Shown: positions 27,651 to 38,744, counted from the first letter of the stretch. The stretch is DNA of 64,000 bases from an uncultured Cohaesibacter sp. (GCF_963666525.1 NZ_OY762905.1:3141501-3205500); one strand, 5' to 3'. A program made the numbers and translations. Notes: generated from the sequence alone by a model not told the origin.

Positions 27651-28026
27651 ACTTCAAAGCGTCACAATCGCTTCGTGGTGAAGCGGAACATATTGAAGCG
27701 CTTATGTGAAATCAATCCCCATTTTCATGAAATTGTGGATTCTTTCCCCAGTTTGATGAAGAAGCTCTTGGGCAGGAAACAGATCGCGCGGGTTTCTGCG
27801 AAGGAAGGCTCTCTTCCGGTTTTGAACAGAGCTGAAAATACTGTTGGAAAACATCTCGCCTCTGCCGGATCTGCGAACGCATGCGGCCAGTCTCCGGGCT
27901 TCCCTTGGTCTTCTCCGAAGCGGGCGTGGCCGGGAATGATCATCCAATGGCGCGTGACAGAAAGAACGAGACGTCAGGAGGAGACCGAAAGAGGGCGAGG
28001 GAAAAGGGCTCAATGACGCACAAACA
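27651..28026. other. Intergenic region upstream of tRNA-Ala, no gene recognised
   Basis: Carries the promoter side of tRNA-Ala (minus strand). Open frames present on both strands are low in recognisable sequence and without ribosome binding sites; I found nothing to support a gene. Confidence 0.35.
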
Positions 28027-28056
28027 AAAAGCGCAGCCGTTGCCAGCTGCGCTTTT
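28027..28056 (-). terminator. Intrinsic terminator of the FYDLN gene
   Basis: AAAAGCGCAGC (28027-28037) pairs with GCTGCGCTTTT (28046-28056) around an 8-nt loop: an 11-bp stem with T-rich flank on the minus strand, about 65 nt beyond the stop at 28122. Confidence 0.85.
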
Positions 28057-28121
28057 GAAAATATACGCTCTGTCTTGCTACCCCGAGGGAAGCTGACGGG
28101 CGTTTGCCGAGAGGCAGAAGA

Positions 28122-28505
28122 TTATTCTTCGTCTTCGCTCGGGACAGCCACATCGAGGCCAATGGCGTCGAGGGCTTCCTCGTCTTCCTCGTCGTCAAGG
28201 AAGACATCCGCGTCGTCGCTGTCGTCATCGTCATCCAGATCCGGAACGTCGATATCGGATGCCTGTTCGGCATCGGCGTCCTCAAGAGAGATGACATCTG
28301 CGTCGTCGTCGCTTCCGCTTGCGGAGGCCGCAGCCATTACATCATCGTCATGATCATCAATTTCCGCCACTTCGATTGCGGAAGGTCTGGTCATCTCGAA
28401 GATAGATCCGCATTTCGGGCAGACAATAGGATCGCGGTTCAGGTCGTAGTATTTAGCGCCGCAATCTGCACAGACGCGTTTGGTTCCAAGTTCTGGTCGT
28501 GCCAC
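28122..28505 (-). CDS. FYDLN-acid (TIGR02300) family protein
   Basis: A 127-residue acidic protein found mainly in alphaproteobacteria. The N-terminus has a zinc ribbon (CADCGAKYYDLNRDPIVCPKCG, with two CxxC pairs at about 12-15 and 29-32) containing the family's YDLN core; the remainder is very rich in Asp and Glu (DLDDDDDSDDADVFLDDEEDEE) and probably disordered. Function unknown; a nucleic-acid or protein-binding role is a guess. The start is GTG 28505 with GAGG 7 nt upstream. Divergent from aroA, the usual arrangement in Rhizobiales. Confidence 0.9.
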   Translation of the reverse strand: MARPELGTKRVCADCGAKYYDLNRDPIVCPKCGSIFEMTRPSAIEVAEIDDHDDDVMAAASASGSDDDADVISLEDADAEQASDIDVPDLDDDDDSDDADVFLDDEEDEEALDAIGLDVAVPSEDEE

Positions 28506-28640
28506 AGCTTTGCCTCTTCACCTAGCAAGGTTTTCGATTCTAAGAATTGACCAACTCCATTAGCTAACCTTGTACGGCCTGTCAAAAGCTAAAAGTCGAA
28601 AAAGGCCGCAAAAAACTCTTTTCTTCGGATGTTGGCGTGA

Positions 28641-30098
<1,458 letters not shown>

Positions 30099-30118
30099 AG
30101 CCGATATCGAGGAAGCCG

Positions 30119-30868
30119 ATGCGCGTGATTTCCCTTGTCCCCAGTTGGACGGAAACCCTGCTCGCCGCGGACATTGCCGTCGTGGGCCGCACGCGCTTCT
30201 GCATTCACCCGTCAGCGACGGTCGGGGCGATCCCGGTCGTCGGAGGTACCAAGGACTGGGACCGGGACAAGGTGCTGGCCGTCAATCCGGACCTCATCCT
30301 GCTTGATCGAGAAGAGAATGCCCGTTTCATGGCCGAACAGGACGAGGTGCCCTGCCACGTCACCCATGTGTCATCGCTTGACGACATGACCGCGGCGTTG
30401 GAGGGGCTTGCCGACCGCCTCGCTTCCGATGGGCTCAGAGCCATGGCGGAGCGGAGCAGGGCGCTGGATGGTCTTTGTCGTCCGACCTGGCTGCCGGATC
30501 AGCCTCTGCCTGCCTTGCTGGACTGGGGACGACGCCCCACACAGCCGATCCGCAAGATTCTCTATCTTATCTGGCGCAAGCCATGGATGGCGGTGAGCCG
30601 ACAAAGCTTCATTGGCGACAGTCTGGCGCGGCTCGGTGTCGAGATCGAGACCTTCGATGAGAAATATCCGGTCATCGATCTTGCCGCTTTCGATCCGGAA
30701 ACGACTCTCCTATTGTGCTCCTCCGAGCCCTATCCCTTTCTGGGACGGAAAAGGCAAATGGCGGATCTGCCCTTTGCCCATGCCTTTGTTGATGGGGAGC
30801 ATCTGAGCTGGTATGGCATCAGAAGCCTTCGGTTCATGGAAAGTGAACTGGCGCGTGGGGCGGGGTGA
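30119..30868 (+). CDS. BtuF-like substrate-binding (cobalamin-binding) protein without signal peptide
   Basis: A 249-residue protein of the helical-backbone metal receptor fold. It opens MRVISLVPSWTETLLAAD, the typical first strand of BtuF/FhuD-type binding proteins, and has VVGGTKDWDRDKVLAVNPDLILLDREEN and SFIGDSLARLG. BtuF proteins deliver vitamin B12 or similar compounds to an ABC transporter in the periplasm, but no signal peptide is present here and no transporter genes are linked. A cytosolic binding role is possible; the family assignment is firmer than the ligand. It follows aroA by 20 nt. Confidence 0.7.
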   Translation: MRVISLVPSWTETLLAADIAVVGRTRFCIHPSATVGAIPVVGGTKDWDRDKVLAVNPDLILLDREENARFMAEQDEVPCHVTHVSSLDDMTAALEGLADRLASDGLRAMAERSRALDGLCRPTWLPDQPLPALLDWGRRPTQPIRKILYLIWRKPWMAVSRQSFIGDSLARLGVEIETFDEKYPVIDLAAFDPETTLLLCSSEPYPFLGRKRQMADLPFAHAFVDGEHLSWYGIRSLRFMESELARGAG

Positions 30869-31015
30869 ACGACAGGGCCAGTCCGGTGCCGAGGTCACAA
30901 GGCCAACCCGCCTGACTGAACTTGGCTGACCGGGCATGGCCTTGCCGGGCATGGTCTGGAAATAAGAGCCAAGACAGAAAGACAAGAAGAAGATTTTGAC
31001 TGAGAGGAACGTCTG

Positions 31016-31642
31016 ATGATCATCGCAATTGATGGCCCGGCTGCGTCTGGCAAGGGCACCATGGCTCGTCGGCTGGCGGAACGCTTCGCCTTGCCGCATC
31101 TTGATACGGGGCTGACCTTTCGTGCCGTGGCCCATGCACTGTTGATCGCAGACAGGCCTCTGGATGATGAGGATCTGGCGGCGGCGGCTGCGCAGGCTCT
31201 TGACCTGGCGGCTCTCGATCGCTCGGTTCTGTCTGCCCATGCCATCGGCGAAGCTGCCTCCAAGGTGGCTGTGATGCCACGCGTCCGGCAGGCCCTTCTG
31301 GAGGCCCAGCGGGCGTTTGCCAATCGTCCGGGCGGAGCCATTCTGGATGGCCGCGATATCGGCACGGTTGTCTGTCCGGATGCTGACGTAAAGCTGTTCG
31401 TGACCGCCAGCGCCGAGGTGCGCGCCCAGCGCCGAACCGACGAAATCCTTGCCAAGGGACAGGCTGCGGACTATGCGCAGATTCTGGAAGATGTGAAGAA
31501 GCGGGACGAGCGGGACCAGAGCCGCGCGGTTGCGCCGCTTGTTCCGGCTGAAGATGCCCACTTGCTTGATACAACAAAATTGGATATAGAAGGCGCATTC
31601 CAGCAAGCTGTTAGGATTGTTGAGGAAACGCAGGAAAAATGA
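31016..31642 (+). CDS. cmk: (d)CMP kinase
   Basis: A 208-residue nucleoside monophosphate kinase that phosphorylates CMP and dCMP with ATP. P-loop [10 protein letters not shown] (6-15), [11 protein letters not shown] in the NMP-binding region, [22 protein letters not shown] and the C-terminal lid RDERDQSR are all standard. ATG 31016 has GAGAGGA upstream. The order aroA-cmk-rpsA is conserved in many proteobacteria. An intrinsic terminator overlaps its stop. Confidence 0.95.
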   Translation: MIIAIDGPAASGKGTMARRLAERFALPHLDTGLTFRAVAHALLIADRPLDDEDLAAAAAQALDLAALDRSVLSAHAIGEAASKVAVMPRVRQALLEAQRAFANRPGGAILDGRDIGTVVCPDADVKLFVTASAEVRAQRRTDEILAKGQAADYAQILEDVKKRDERDQSRAVAPLVPAEDAHLLDTTKLDIEGAFQQAVRIVEETQEK

Positions 31643-31678
31643 AGGCACGTCAATCGGGGACCCGATTGTGGCCTTTTT
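31642..31678 (+). terminator. Intrinsic terminator after cmk
   Basis: Outer AAGGC/GCCTT and inner CAATCGG/CCGATTG (31651-31668) form a long stem, followed by TTTTT at 31674-31678. It separates the aroA-cmk transcript from rpsA. Confidence 0.8.
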
Positions 31679-31975
31679 GCTATGCATTGAAGTGCGAGCG
31701 TCCGGTGATTTCCTTTATCTATCAGTCTGTTGCGCTGGGGTGATGTCGCAGGCGGATTTGACTGATCAGTTGTTCGTCCTGCTGTCTTGCCGCTGCGGGC
31801 ACTCTTCGGAATGTCGTAAAAATTGAGCTCCCTACCGACCGCATACGCGCCGGACCACTCCTTTATACCAAAGGATGGACTTGTCTTTTAATAGACATGG
31901 TCGGGACAGGGGCATGGTGAAACACGAACCAATTGGCGCGAAGGGCCCCGAAAACGGGGTTATTTAGGAGTTTTT
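31679..31975 (+). promoter_or_regulatory. rpsA upstream region with a hairpin next to the ribosome binding site
   Basis: This 297-nt stretch must contain the rpsA promoter. A small hairpin CCCCG-AAAA-CGGGG (31946-31959, extendable by G-U pairs) ends 7 nt before the AGGAG (31966-31970) of rpsA. In other bacteria S1 represses its own translation through structures in the rpsA leader, so this hairpin could take part in autoregulation (inference). The promoter itself was not identified confidently. Confidence 0.45.
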
Positions 31976-33670
31976 ATGAGCGATCTTAATCCGTCCATGG
32001 AAGATTTTGCCGCCCTTCTTGACGCGTCCTTTAATGAAACCGAGCCGCATGAAGGCACGGTCATCAAAGGCACCGTTGTTGGCATCGAAAAAGACATGGC
32101 AATCATCGATGTTGGCTTGAAAGTTGAAGGCCGCGTCGCACTGAAGGAGTTTGGTGCGCAGGCAAAAGACGGTGGTCTTGAGATTGGCTCCGAGGTTGAA
32201 GTTTACCTCGAGCGTATCGAAAATGCGATGGGCGAAGCTGTTCTGTCTCGTGACAAAGCCCGCCGCGAAGAAAGCTGGGGCAAGCTGGAAAAAGCCTTCG
32301 AAGCAGAAGAAAAAGTTAATGGCACCATCTTCAACCAGGTCAAGGGTGGCTTCACCGTGGATCTGGACGGCGCCGTTGCCTTCCTGCCTCGCTCTCAGGT
32401 GGATATCCGTCCGGTTCGCGACGTGACCCCTCTGATGCACACCCCACAGCCTTTCCAGATCCTGAAAATGGACAAGCGTCGTGGCAACATCGTTGTTTCC
32501 CGCCGCGTCATTCTGGAAGAAACCCGCGCAGAACTGCGCACCGAACTGGTTCAGAACCTCAAGGAAGGCCAGACCGTCGAGGGTGTTGTCAAGAACATCA
32601 CCGATTACGGCGCATTCGTGGATCTGGGCGGTATCGACGGCCTGCTGCATGTCACCGACATTGCATGGCGTCGTATCAACCATCCGAGCGAAGTGCTGTC
32701 CATCGGCCAGACCGTCAAGGTTCAGATCGTTCGCGTCAACCAGGATACCCATCGTATTTCTCTGGGCATGAAGCAGCTTGAAGTTGATCCATGGTCTGAA
32801 ATCGAACAGCGTTATCCGGTTGGTTCCAAGTTCACCGGTCGTGTGACCAACATCACCGATTACGGCGCATTCCTCGAACTGGAGCCGGGCATCGAAGGCC
32901 TGATCCACGTTTCCGAAATGTCCTGGACCAAGAAGAACGTCCATCCGGGCAAGATCGTTTCTACCTCTCAGGAAGTAGAAGTGATGATCCTGGAAGTCGA
33001 TCCTGTAAAACGCCGCGTGTCCCTGGGCCTGAAACAGACCCTCGACAACCCGTGGGCTGTCTTTGCAGAAACCCATCCGGCTGGCACCGTCGTCGAAGGC
33101 GAAGTGAAGAACAAGACCGAATTCGGTCTCTTCATCGGTCTGGAAGGCGAAGTCGACGGCATGGTTCACCTCAGCGATCTGGACTGGAACCGTCCTGGCG
33201 AACAGGTTCTGGAAGAGTTCAACAAGGGCGACGTTGTCAAGGCTGTCATCCTGGATGTGGATGTCGAGAAGGAACGTATTTCCCTCGGTATCAAGCAGCT
33301 TGAATCCGATCCGTTCGAAGACGCTTCTGGCGAACTGAAACGCGGTGCGATCGTATCTTGCGAAATCACCGAAGTGAAAGAGAACGGTCTGGAAGTCAAG
33401 GTTGTTGGCTCTGACATGACCTCCTTCATTCGTCGTGCCGACCTGGCCCGTGACCGCGCCGACCAGCGCACCGACCGCTTCCAGGTTGGTGAAACGGTTG
33501 ACGCTCGCGTTACCCAGTTCGACAAGAAAAACCGCAAGCTCGGCGTATCCATCAAGGCTCTTGAAGTTGCAGAAGAGAAAGAAGCCATTGCACAGTTCGG
33601 TTCTTCCGACGCTGGCGCTTCTCTCGGCGACATCCTTGGTGCTGCCCTCAAGGCTCGCGACGACGAATAA
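31976..33670 (+). CDS. rpsA: 30S ribosomal protein S1
   Basis: A 564-residue protein with six S1/OB-fold repeats, the last less conserved, close to the 557 residues of E. coli S1. It unfolds and recruits mRNA to the 30S subunit. Repeats are recognisable by G-x-V-x-x-ITDYGAFVDLGGIDGLLHVTD-type sequences, e.g. NITDYGAFVDLG and NITDYGAFLELEPG. Codon use is noticeably biased to a small set, as for a highly expressed gene. ATG 31976 follows AGGAG by 5 nt. Confidence 0.97.
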   Translation: MSDLNPSMEDFAALLDASFNETEPHEGTVIKGTVVGIEKDMAIIDVGLKVEGRVALKEFGAQAKDGGLEIGSEVEVYLERIENAMGEAVLSRDKARREESWGKLEKAFEAEEKVNGTIFNQVKGGFTVDLDGAVAFLPRSQVDIRPVRDVTPLMHTPQPFQILKMDKRRGNIVVSRRVILEETRAELRTELVQNLKEGQTVEGVVKNITDYGAFVDLGGIDGLLHVTDIAWRRINHPSEVLSIGQTVKVQIVRVNQDTHRISLGMKQLEVDPWSEIEQRYPVGSKFTGRVTNITDYGAFLELEPGIEGLIHVSEMSWTKKNVHPGKIVSTSQEVEVMILEVDPVKRRVSLGLKQTLDNPWAVFAETHPAGTVVEGEVKNKTEFGLFIGLEGEVDGMVHLSDLDWNRPGEQVLEEFNKGDVVKAVILDVDVEKERISLGIKQLESDPFEDASGELKRGAIVSCEITEVKENGLEVKVVGSDMTSFIRRADLARDRADQRTDRFQVGETVDARVTQFDKKNRKLGVSIKALEVAEEKEAIAQFGSSDAGASLGDILGAALKARDDE

Positions 33671-33709
33671 GTCGCTATCCAAGCCTTCTTGGCATTGGTA
33701 AAAATGACG

Positions 33710-33744
33710 AATGCCGCAGGTGTTTTTCGCCTGCGGCATTTTTG
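33710..33744 (+). terminator. Intrinsic terminator after rpsA
   Basis: AATGCCGCAGG (33710-33720) pairs with CCTGCGGCATT (33730-33740), 11 bp around a 9-nt loop, followed by a T run. Confidence 0.92.
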
Positions 33745-33854
33745 TTTGTCATGTATTTTCAAACTCTTTTTAGAATCCGCACTTATATTGGCGTTGCAAA
33801 TTAGGTCGCCGCGGGCGATAAACCACAGTGGAACAGGGTGAGGGAAGCACAACC

Positions 33855-34820
33855 ATGTCTTTCGATTTGGATCATTTGATAGAGCGCCGCCAGCTCAAGC
33901 GCAAACTCTCGGTTTGGCGCATCATCGCTGTTATCGCGCTGTTCATTCTGGTCATCGGGTCTTCCATGTCTCTCATTCTGGATGCTGCAGATCTAACCAC
34001 CAAGAAGGACCAGATCGCCAAGATCGTCTTTGCGGGCACAATCGTTGGTCAGGAACGCAAACTGAAGCTGATCAAGGATCTGGAGAAGGACGACCACGTC
34101 AAGGGTGTGGTCGTCTCGATCAATAGTCCCGGCGGCGCAACGTCCGGTGGTGAAGCGATTTATGACGCGCTCAAGGAGCTGCGCAAGAAAAAGCCGGTTG
34201 TTGCCAGCATGGATGCCATGGCTGCGTCTGCGGGTTACCTGATCGCGCTACCGACTGAGCGCATCTTTGCTCGTCGCACTTCAATCACCGGGTCCATTGG
34301 TGTCCTGTTCCAATATACCGACCTGTCCAAGTTGATGGAGACAGTCGGCGTCGAGATGCGATCGGTCAAGAGTGCGCCGCTGAAGGCAGAGCCAAACCCG
34401 TTCTCTGGCAAGAATCCGGAGGCCGAGGCAATGATCGCCAAGATGATTGATGATTCTTTTCAATGGTTTGTTGACCTTGTTGCCGAAAATCGACCGTTTG
34501 ATCGGGCCCGCGCCCTCGAACTGGCCGATGGTCGGGTGGTCACCGGCGGGCAGGCTCTGGAGCTGCAACTGGTCGATGAGCTCGGGGGGCCGGAAGAAGC
34601 CAAGAACTGGTTGATTAAACAGCACAATCTCGATACAAATCTGAAGCTGATCGAGTGGAAGCCGGAGCCTATAACCCAGAGCTTCCCGTTCGGTTTTGCC
34701 AGCAGGATGATGGCCAGCCTGTTGCCTCAACCAATTATTGACCTGTTTGCCCAACGAAATGATGCGGTTCAACTTGACGGACTGGTCTCAGTTTGGCAGG
34801 CTCAAAAAAACGAACAATAA
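33855..34820 (+). CDS. sppA: Signal peptide peptidase SppA (36K type)
   Basis: A 321-residue inner-membrane serine protease that degrades cleaved signal peptides. One N-terminal transmembrane segment (about 23-45, VWRIIAVIALFILVIGSSM) precedes the protease domain. SINSPGGATSGGEAIYDAL, the catalytic Ser region TSITGSIGVLFQ and the general-base Lys region SAPLKAEPNPFSG match the Ser/Lys dyad of SppA. ATG 33855 follows AGGGAAG. It precedes ihfB, the usual order in Rhizobiales. Confidence 0.92.
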   Translation: MSFDLDHLIERRQLKRKLSVWRIIAVIALFILVIGSSMSLILDAADLTTKKDQIAKIVFAGTIVGQERKLKLIKDLEKDDHVKGVVVSINSPGGATSGGEAIYDALKELRKKKPVVASMDAMAASAGYLIALPTERIFARRTSITGSIGVLFQYTDLSKLMETVGVEMRSVKSAPLKAEPNPFSGKNPEAEAMIAKMIDDSFQWFVDLVAENRPFDRARALELADGRVVTGGQALELQLVDELGGPEEAKNWLIKQHNLDTNLKLIEWKPEPITQSFPFGFASRMMASLLPQPIIDLFAQRNDAVQLDGLVSVWQAQKNEQ

Positions 34821-34904
34821 GAGCATTTTACGCATTTTGTTTGGTCGGGATCTGCTCAATAATGAATTCGAATCTGTAAGGGTAGCAATGAAGGGGAGCG
34901 GACG

Positions 34905-35198
34905 ATGATCAAGTCCGAATTGGTACAACACATCGCAGAACAAAACCCGCATCTCTATCAGAGAGATGTAGAACATATTGTCAACGCCATCCTTGACGAG
35001 ATTTCCGACGCCCTGGCGCGCGGGGATCGGGTCGAGTTGCGCGGCTTCGGCGCGTTCTCGGTCAAGAACCGTCCGGCACGCGTCGGGCGCAACCCGAGAA
35101 CGGGCGAAAAGGTTCCGGTGGCAGAGAAATATGTTCCTTTCTTCAAAACCGGCAAGGAAATGCGCGAGCGTCTCAACGACGGGGACGATAGCGAATAG
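34905..35198 (+). CDS. ihfB: Integration host factor subunit beta
   Basis: A 97-residue HU/IHF-family DNA-bending protein. [20 protein letters not shown] (45-64) is the beta-arm region, followed by TGEKVPV and [12 protein letters not shown]. Forms a heterodimer with IhfA and shapes promoters, replication origins and recombination sites. Preceded by AGGGGAGCG. Spaced 32 nt from lapA, probably one transcript. Confidence 0.95.
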   Translation: MIKSELVQHIAEQNPHLYQRDVEHIVNAILDEISDALARGDRVELRGFGAFSVKNRPARVGRNPRTGEKVPVAEKYVPFFKTGKEMRERLNDGDDSE

Positions 35199-35230
35199 GC
35201 CTTCCGATCAAGACTGGATACCTTTCGATT

Positions 35231-35620
35231 ATGAAAATAATCAAACGCTTTCTGCAGCTGATCATTCTGGTGCCGTTCGGCATCGTGATGATCTCGTTGG
35301 CTGTTGCCAACCGTCATGAAGTCAAACTTGCTCTGGATCCGTTTTCGCCGGAACAGCCGGTGCTGGATTTCACCCTGCCGCTGTATATGGTGATCTTCGG
35401 CGCGCTGCTTGTCGGTGTTTTCATCGGCGGGTTCATGGCTTGGCTGAAGCAGGGCCGCCATCGCAAGGCTGCCCGTGAAAAACGGTATGAAGCGCAGCGA
35501 TGGCGCAACGAAGCGGATCGTCAGCAGAAGCGTCTTGAAAAGCTGGCCGCCGACCCGAAGAGCGATGTTCCGGCATTGCCTGCGTCCGGCTCGACAGCCA
35601 TCACCAAGGTTGCGATGTAG
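35231..35620 (+). CDS. lapA: LapA-domain (DUF1049) inner-membrane protein
   Basis: A 129-residue protein with two transmembrane segments (about 8-25 and 50-70) and a basic, coiled-coil-like cytoplasmic tail (RHRKAAREKRYEAQRWRNEADRQQKR). It matches the LapA/DUF1049 family; in E. coli LapA works with LapB in regulating lipopolysaccharide assembly, but no lapB is adjacent here. Located between ihfB and trpF as is common in Rhizobiales. Confidence 0.85.
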   Translation: MKIIKRFLQLIILVPFGIVMISLAVANRHEVKLALDPFSPEQPVLDFTLPLYMVIFGALLVGVFIGGFMAWLKQGRHRKAAREKRYEAQRWRNEADRQQKRLEKLAADPKSDVPALPASGSTAITKVAM

Positions 35621-35709
35621 GACTTGGCCGTTACACCGCCCTGTGCGTGAGCTGAAGTTTGCGCGGGGCGCGGATGAAACCGCCTGCTGTTCGATCTGAC
35701 ACAGAAGTG

Positions 35710-35735
35710 ATGCCAGCCCTGCGGCTGGCATTTCT
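35710..35735 (+). terminator. Intrinsic terminator after ihfB-lapA
   Basis: ATGCCAGCC (35710-35718) pairs with GGCTGGCAT (35723-35731) around CTGC, followed by TTCTGTTT. Confidence 0.75.
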
Positions 35736-35895
35736 GTTTGCGAGTCTGTTTGCCAGTTTGCTTGTCCGGCAAGTCGTGCAATATCCTGTCCGCAGCCGGA
35801 CCAGTCGGGTCGGTCGAAAGGGGTTTGCCCCATCGGGTGTAGGCTTTCGCATAATGGGGCGAATTGACAAAGCCGTTGCAACAAGAGGGTTCCCA

Positions 35896-36549
35896 ATGTA
35901 TGTAAAGATCTGTGGCCTGTCGACGCCAGAAACGATTGCGACGGGCCTGCAATGTGGTGCCAACTGGATTGGATTTGTTTTCTTTCCGAAAAGCCCGAGG
36001 CATGTAGATTATGGGAAAGCGAAGGAACTGGTGGGTCCGGTACGCGGCAAAGCGTCCATAGTTGCCCTCACTGTCAATGCGAGTGACGATGAGCTTGAGG
36101 CCATCGACCGGTCGATCAATCCCGATATCTGGCAATTGCACGGCACGGAAACGCCCGAACGCGTTTCCCAGATCAAGGCGCTATTCAACCGCCCCGTCAT
36201 GAAAGCCCTGTCCATCCGGGATGAAGCGGATCTTGCTCCCATACCTGCCTATGAGGATGTGAGCGATATCCTGCTGTTCGACGCCAAACCGCCACGGGAC
36301 ATGAATACCGAACTGCCTGGCGGCAATGGCATCACCTTCGACTGGCGCCTCATACAGAATCTCAAGCTCAAGAAGCCATTCGTCCTGTCAGGCGGGCTCA
36401 ATCCGGACAATGTTGCCGAAGCCATTCGCCTGACACGCCCGCAGGGAGTCGATGTTTCCTCGGGCATAGAGAGTGCGCCGGGGGTCAAGGACCGGCAGAA
36501 GATTATTGATTTCGTCCATGCCGCCAAGTCGGCTGCCCGGGAACTCTGA
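35896..36549 (+). CDS. trpF: Phosphoribosylanthranilate isomerase
   Basis: A 217-residue TIM-barrel enzyme of tryptophan synthesis. VKICGLSTPETI (3-14) carries the catalytic Cys, and LLFDAKPP (about 128-135) the catalytic Asp; LSGGLNPDNV and DVSSGIESAPGVKD bind the phosphate. An upstream open extension reaches 35659, but it crosses the lapA terminator, and ATG 35896 with GAGGG upstream opens the protein at the usual residue. First gene of trpF-trpB-trpA. Confidence 0.95.
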   Translation: MYVKICGLSTPETIATGLQCGANWIGFVFFPKSPRHVDYGKAKELVGPVRGKASIVALTVNASDDELEAIDRSINPDIWQLHGTETPERVSQIKALFNRPVMKALSIRDEADLAPIPAYEDVSDILLFDAKPPRDMNTELPGGNGITFDWRLIQNLKLKKPFVLSGGLNPDNVAEAIRLTRPQGVDVSSGIESAPGVKDRQKIIDFVHAAKSAAREL

Positions 36550-36606
36550 GATTGGCTCTGAGAGCGGCAGTCGGGCGTGGACAGCTTTTTGAACGAGGAA
36601 GCAAAC

Positions 36607-37839
36607 ATGACTGACCCGACTTCATTGCCCAACAGCGTCAGCCAGGGGCCTGATGACCGTGGCTTTTTCGGCATCTATGGCGGGCGTTTCGTCTCGGAAA
36701 CCCTGATGCCGCTCATCCTGGATCTGGACACCGCCTATCGCGAAGCCAAGGAAGATCCGGCGTTTCATGCCGAGCTGGCCGACCTGCACAAAAATTACGT
36801 CGGTCGCCAGAGCCCGCTCTATTTCGCCGAGCGCCTGACCGAGCATCTGGGCGGCGCGAAGATCTATCTCAAGCGTGAAGAACTGAACCACACCGGCAGC
36901 CACAAGATCAACAACTGCCTTGGCCAGATCCTGCTTGCCAAACGCATGGGCAAGACCCGCATCATCGCCGAAACCGGTGCCGGTCAGCATGGTGTGGCGA
37001 CGGCCACCGTCTGCGCCCGCTTCGGTTTCCCCTGCGAGGTTTACATGGGGGCAACCGACGTCGAGCGTCAGGCGCCGAACGTCTTCCGCATGAACCTTCT
37101 GGGTGGCGTTGTCCATCCGGTCACCGCCGGGGCTGGAACCCTGAAGGACGCCATGAACGAGGCTCTGCGCGACTGGGTGACCAACGTTGAGGATACCTAT
37201 TATATCATCGGCACGGCGGCAGGCCCGCATCCCTATCCGATGATGGTGCGCGATTTCCAGTCGATCATCGGACAGGAAGTCAAGGAACAGATCATGGCCG
37301 CCGAAGGGCGTCTGCCGGATATGCTCTGCGCCTGCCTTGGTGGTGGCTCGAACGCCATTGGCCTGTTCCATCCGTTCCTTGAGGACAAGGACGTGCAGAT
37401 CGTTGGTGTCGAAGCGGCTGGCTATGGCCTTGATACCGACAAGCATTGTGCCTCGCTCAACGCCGGCAAGCCGGGGGTGCTGCATGGCAACCGAACCTAC
37501 CTGTTGCAGGATCCCGATGGCCAGATCCTAGAAGGGCATTCCATTTCCGCTGGCCTTGACTATCCGGGCATCGGGCCGGAGCATTCCTATCTGCGCGACA
37601 CCGGGCGGGTTGAGTATGTTTCGGCAACCGACACCGAAGCGCTCGAAGCCTTCCAGCTGCTCTGTCTGACCGAGGGCATCATCCCGGCACTCGAGAGCTC
37701 TCACGCCATCGCCGAAGTCGTCAAGCGGGCTCCGACCATGGACAAGGACCAGATCATCGTCGTCAACCTTTCCGGTCGCGGCGACAAGGACGTCAACACC
37801 GTGAGCAAGTTTCTCGGCAAGGGATCCCTTGCGGAATAA
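36607..37839 (+). CDS. trpB: Tryptophan synthase beta subunit
   Basis: A 410-residue PLP enzyme that condenses indole with serine. The PLP lysine is in [13 protein letters not shown], and [28 protein letters not shown] and the C-terminal [11 protein letters not shown] are standard. ATG 36607 with GAGGAAG upstream; an in-frame earlier ATG (36577) would add ten untypical residues. Separated by 57 nt from trpF and 17 nt from trpA. Confidence 0.97.
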   Translation: MTDPTSLPNSVSQGPDDRGFFGIYGGRFVSETLMPLILDLDTAYREAKEDPAFHAELADLHKNYVGRQSPLYFAERLTEHLGGAKIYLKREELNHTGSHKINNCLGQILLAKRMGKTRIIAETGAGQHGVATATVCARFGFPCEVYMGATDVERQAPNVFRMNLLGGVVHPVTAGAGTLKDAMNEALRDWVTNVEDTYYIIGTAAGPHPYPMMVRDFQSIIGQEVKEQIMAAEGRLPDMLCACLGGGSNAIGLFHPFLEDKDVQIVGVEAAGYGLDTDKHCASLNAGKPGVLHGNRTYLLQDPDGQILEGHSISAGLDYPGIGPEHSYLRDTGRVEYVSATDTEALEAFQLLCLTEGIIPALESSHAIAEVVKRAPTMDKDQIIVVNLSGRGDKDVNTVSKFLGKGSLAE

Positions 37840-37856
37840 GGGGCAGGAGCAAGACA

Positions 37857-38687
37857 ATGGAAAAGACACGCATTGATACCCGCTTTGCTGCCTGCAAAGC
37901 CGAAAACCGCGCCGCCCTTGTTGGCTTCATCACGGCTGGCGACCCGGATCTCGACACCTCGCTCGAAATCTTCAAGGCTCTGCCGAAGGCTGGCGTCGAT
38001 GTCATCGAACTGGGCATGCCCTTCTCTGATCCGATGGCCGAAGGGGTGCCTATCCAGCTCGCCACGCAGCGAGCGTTGGCCGGTGGTCACACCATGGCCA
38101 AAACCTTCGACATGGTGCGCGAATTCCGCAAGGAAGACAATGAGACCCCGATCATCCTGATGGGCTATTACAATCCCATCTATATCCGCGATCCGAAGGT
38201 CTTCGTGAAAGACGCCAGGGAAGCGGGCGTTGATGGCCTGATTGTTGTTGATGTGCCTCCCGAGCATGATGACGAATTGTGCCTGCCTGCCCGCGATGCC
38301 GGCGTCAATTTCATCCGTCTGGCAACGCCGACGACCGATGAAAAGCGACTGCCCAAGGTGTTGGCCAATACCTCCGGCTTTGTCTATTACGTCTCGGTCA
38401 CCGGCATCACCGGCACCGGTGCCCTCGATGCCGACAAGGTGGCCATTGCCGTCAAACGCATCAAGGAGCATACGGAACTGCCGGTTGCTGTCGGCTTTGG
38501 TGTCAAGACGCCGGAACAGGCCGAAGCTGTCGGCCGCAATGCCGATGGTGTCGTGGTCGGATCGGTATTGGTCAATGCCATCAGGGACAGCCTCGATGGC
38601 GAGGGCAAGGCGACGGAAAAGACCGTTGCAGCGGTGACTGACATCGTCAAGGGACTGGCTGAGGGGTGCAAACGCGCCAAGGCCTGA
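37857..38687 (+). CDS. trpA: Tryptophan synthase alpha subunit
   Basis: A 276-residue TIM-barrel enzyme that cleaves indole-3-glycerol phosphate and passes indole to TrpB. The active-site segment reads [17 protein letters not shown]: Glu51 matches the E. coli catalytic Glu49, but the position of the second catalytic acid (E. coli Asp60) is Glu62. FGVKTPEQ and GVVVGSVLV bind the phosphate as usual. Followed by a strong terminator at 38718. Confidence 0.96.
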   Translation: MEKTRIDTRFAACKAENRAALVGFITAGDPDLDTSLEIFKALPKAGVDVIELGMPFSDPMAEGVPIQLATQRALAGGHTMAKTFDMVREFRKEDNETPIILMGYYNPIYIRDPKVFVKDAREAGVDGLIVVDVPPEHDDELCLPARDAGVNFIRLATPTTDEKRLPKVLANTSGFVYYVSVTGITGTGALDADKVAIAVKRIKEHTELPVAVGFGVKTPEQAEAVGRNADGVVVGSVLVNAIRDSLDGEGKATEKTVAAVTDIVKGLAEGCKRAKA

Positions 38688-38717
38688 TCCATCCTCGCGG
38701 TTGGAAATGCGATCTGG

Positions 38718-38744
38718 AAAGCCCCGGCTCTGACCGGGGCTTTT
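38718..38744 (+). terminator. Intrinsic terminator of trpFBA
   Basis: AAAGCCCCGG (38718-38727) pairs with CCGGGGCTTT (38734-38743) around CTCTGA, followed by TTT. Confidence 0.92.

Noticed and set aside
31964-33739. Long open frame on the minus strand (591 codons) opposite rpsA
   Set aside because: It is the mirror of the biased codon use of rpsA; no recognisable protein, and rpsA is certain.
35621-35895. trp leader peptide and attenuator before trpF
   Set aside because: The hairpin at 35710 fits a terminator of ihfB-lapA; no short frame with consecutive Trp codons was seen.
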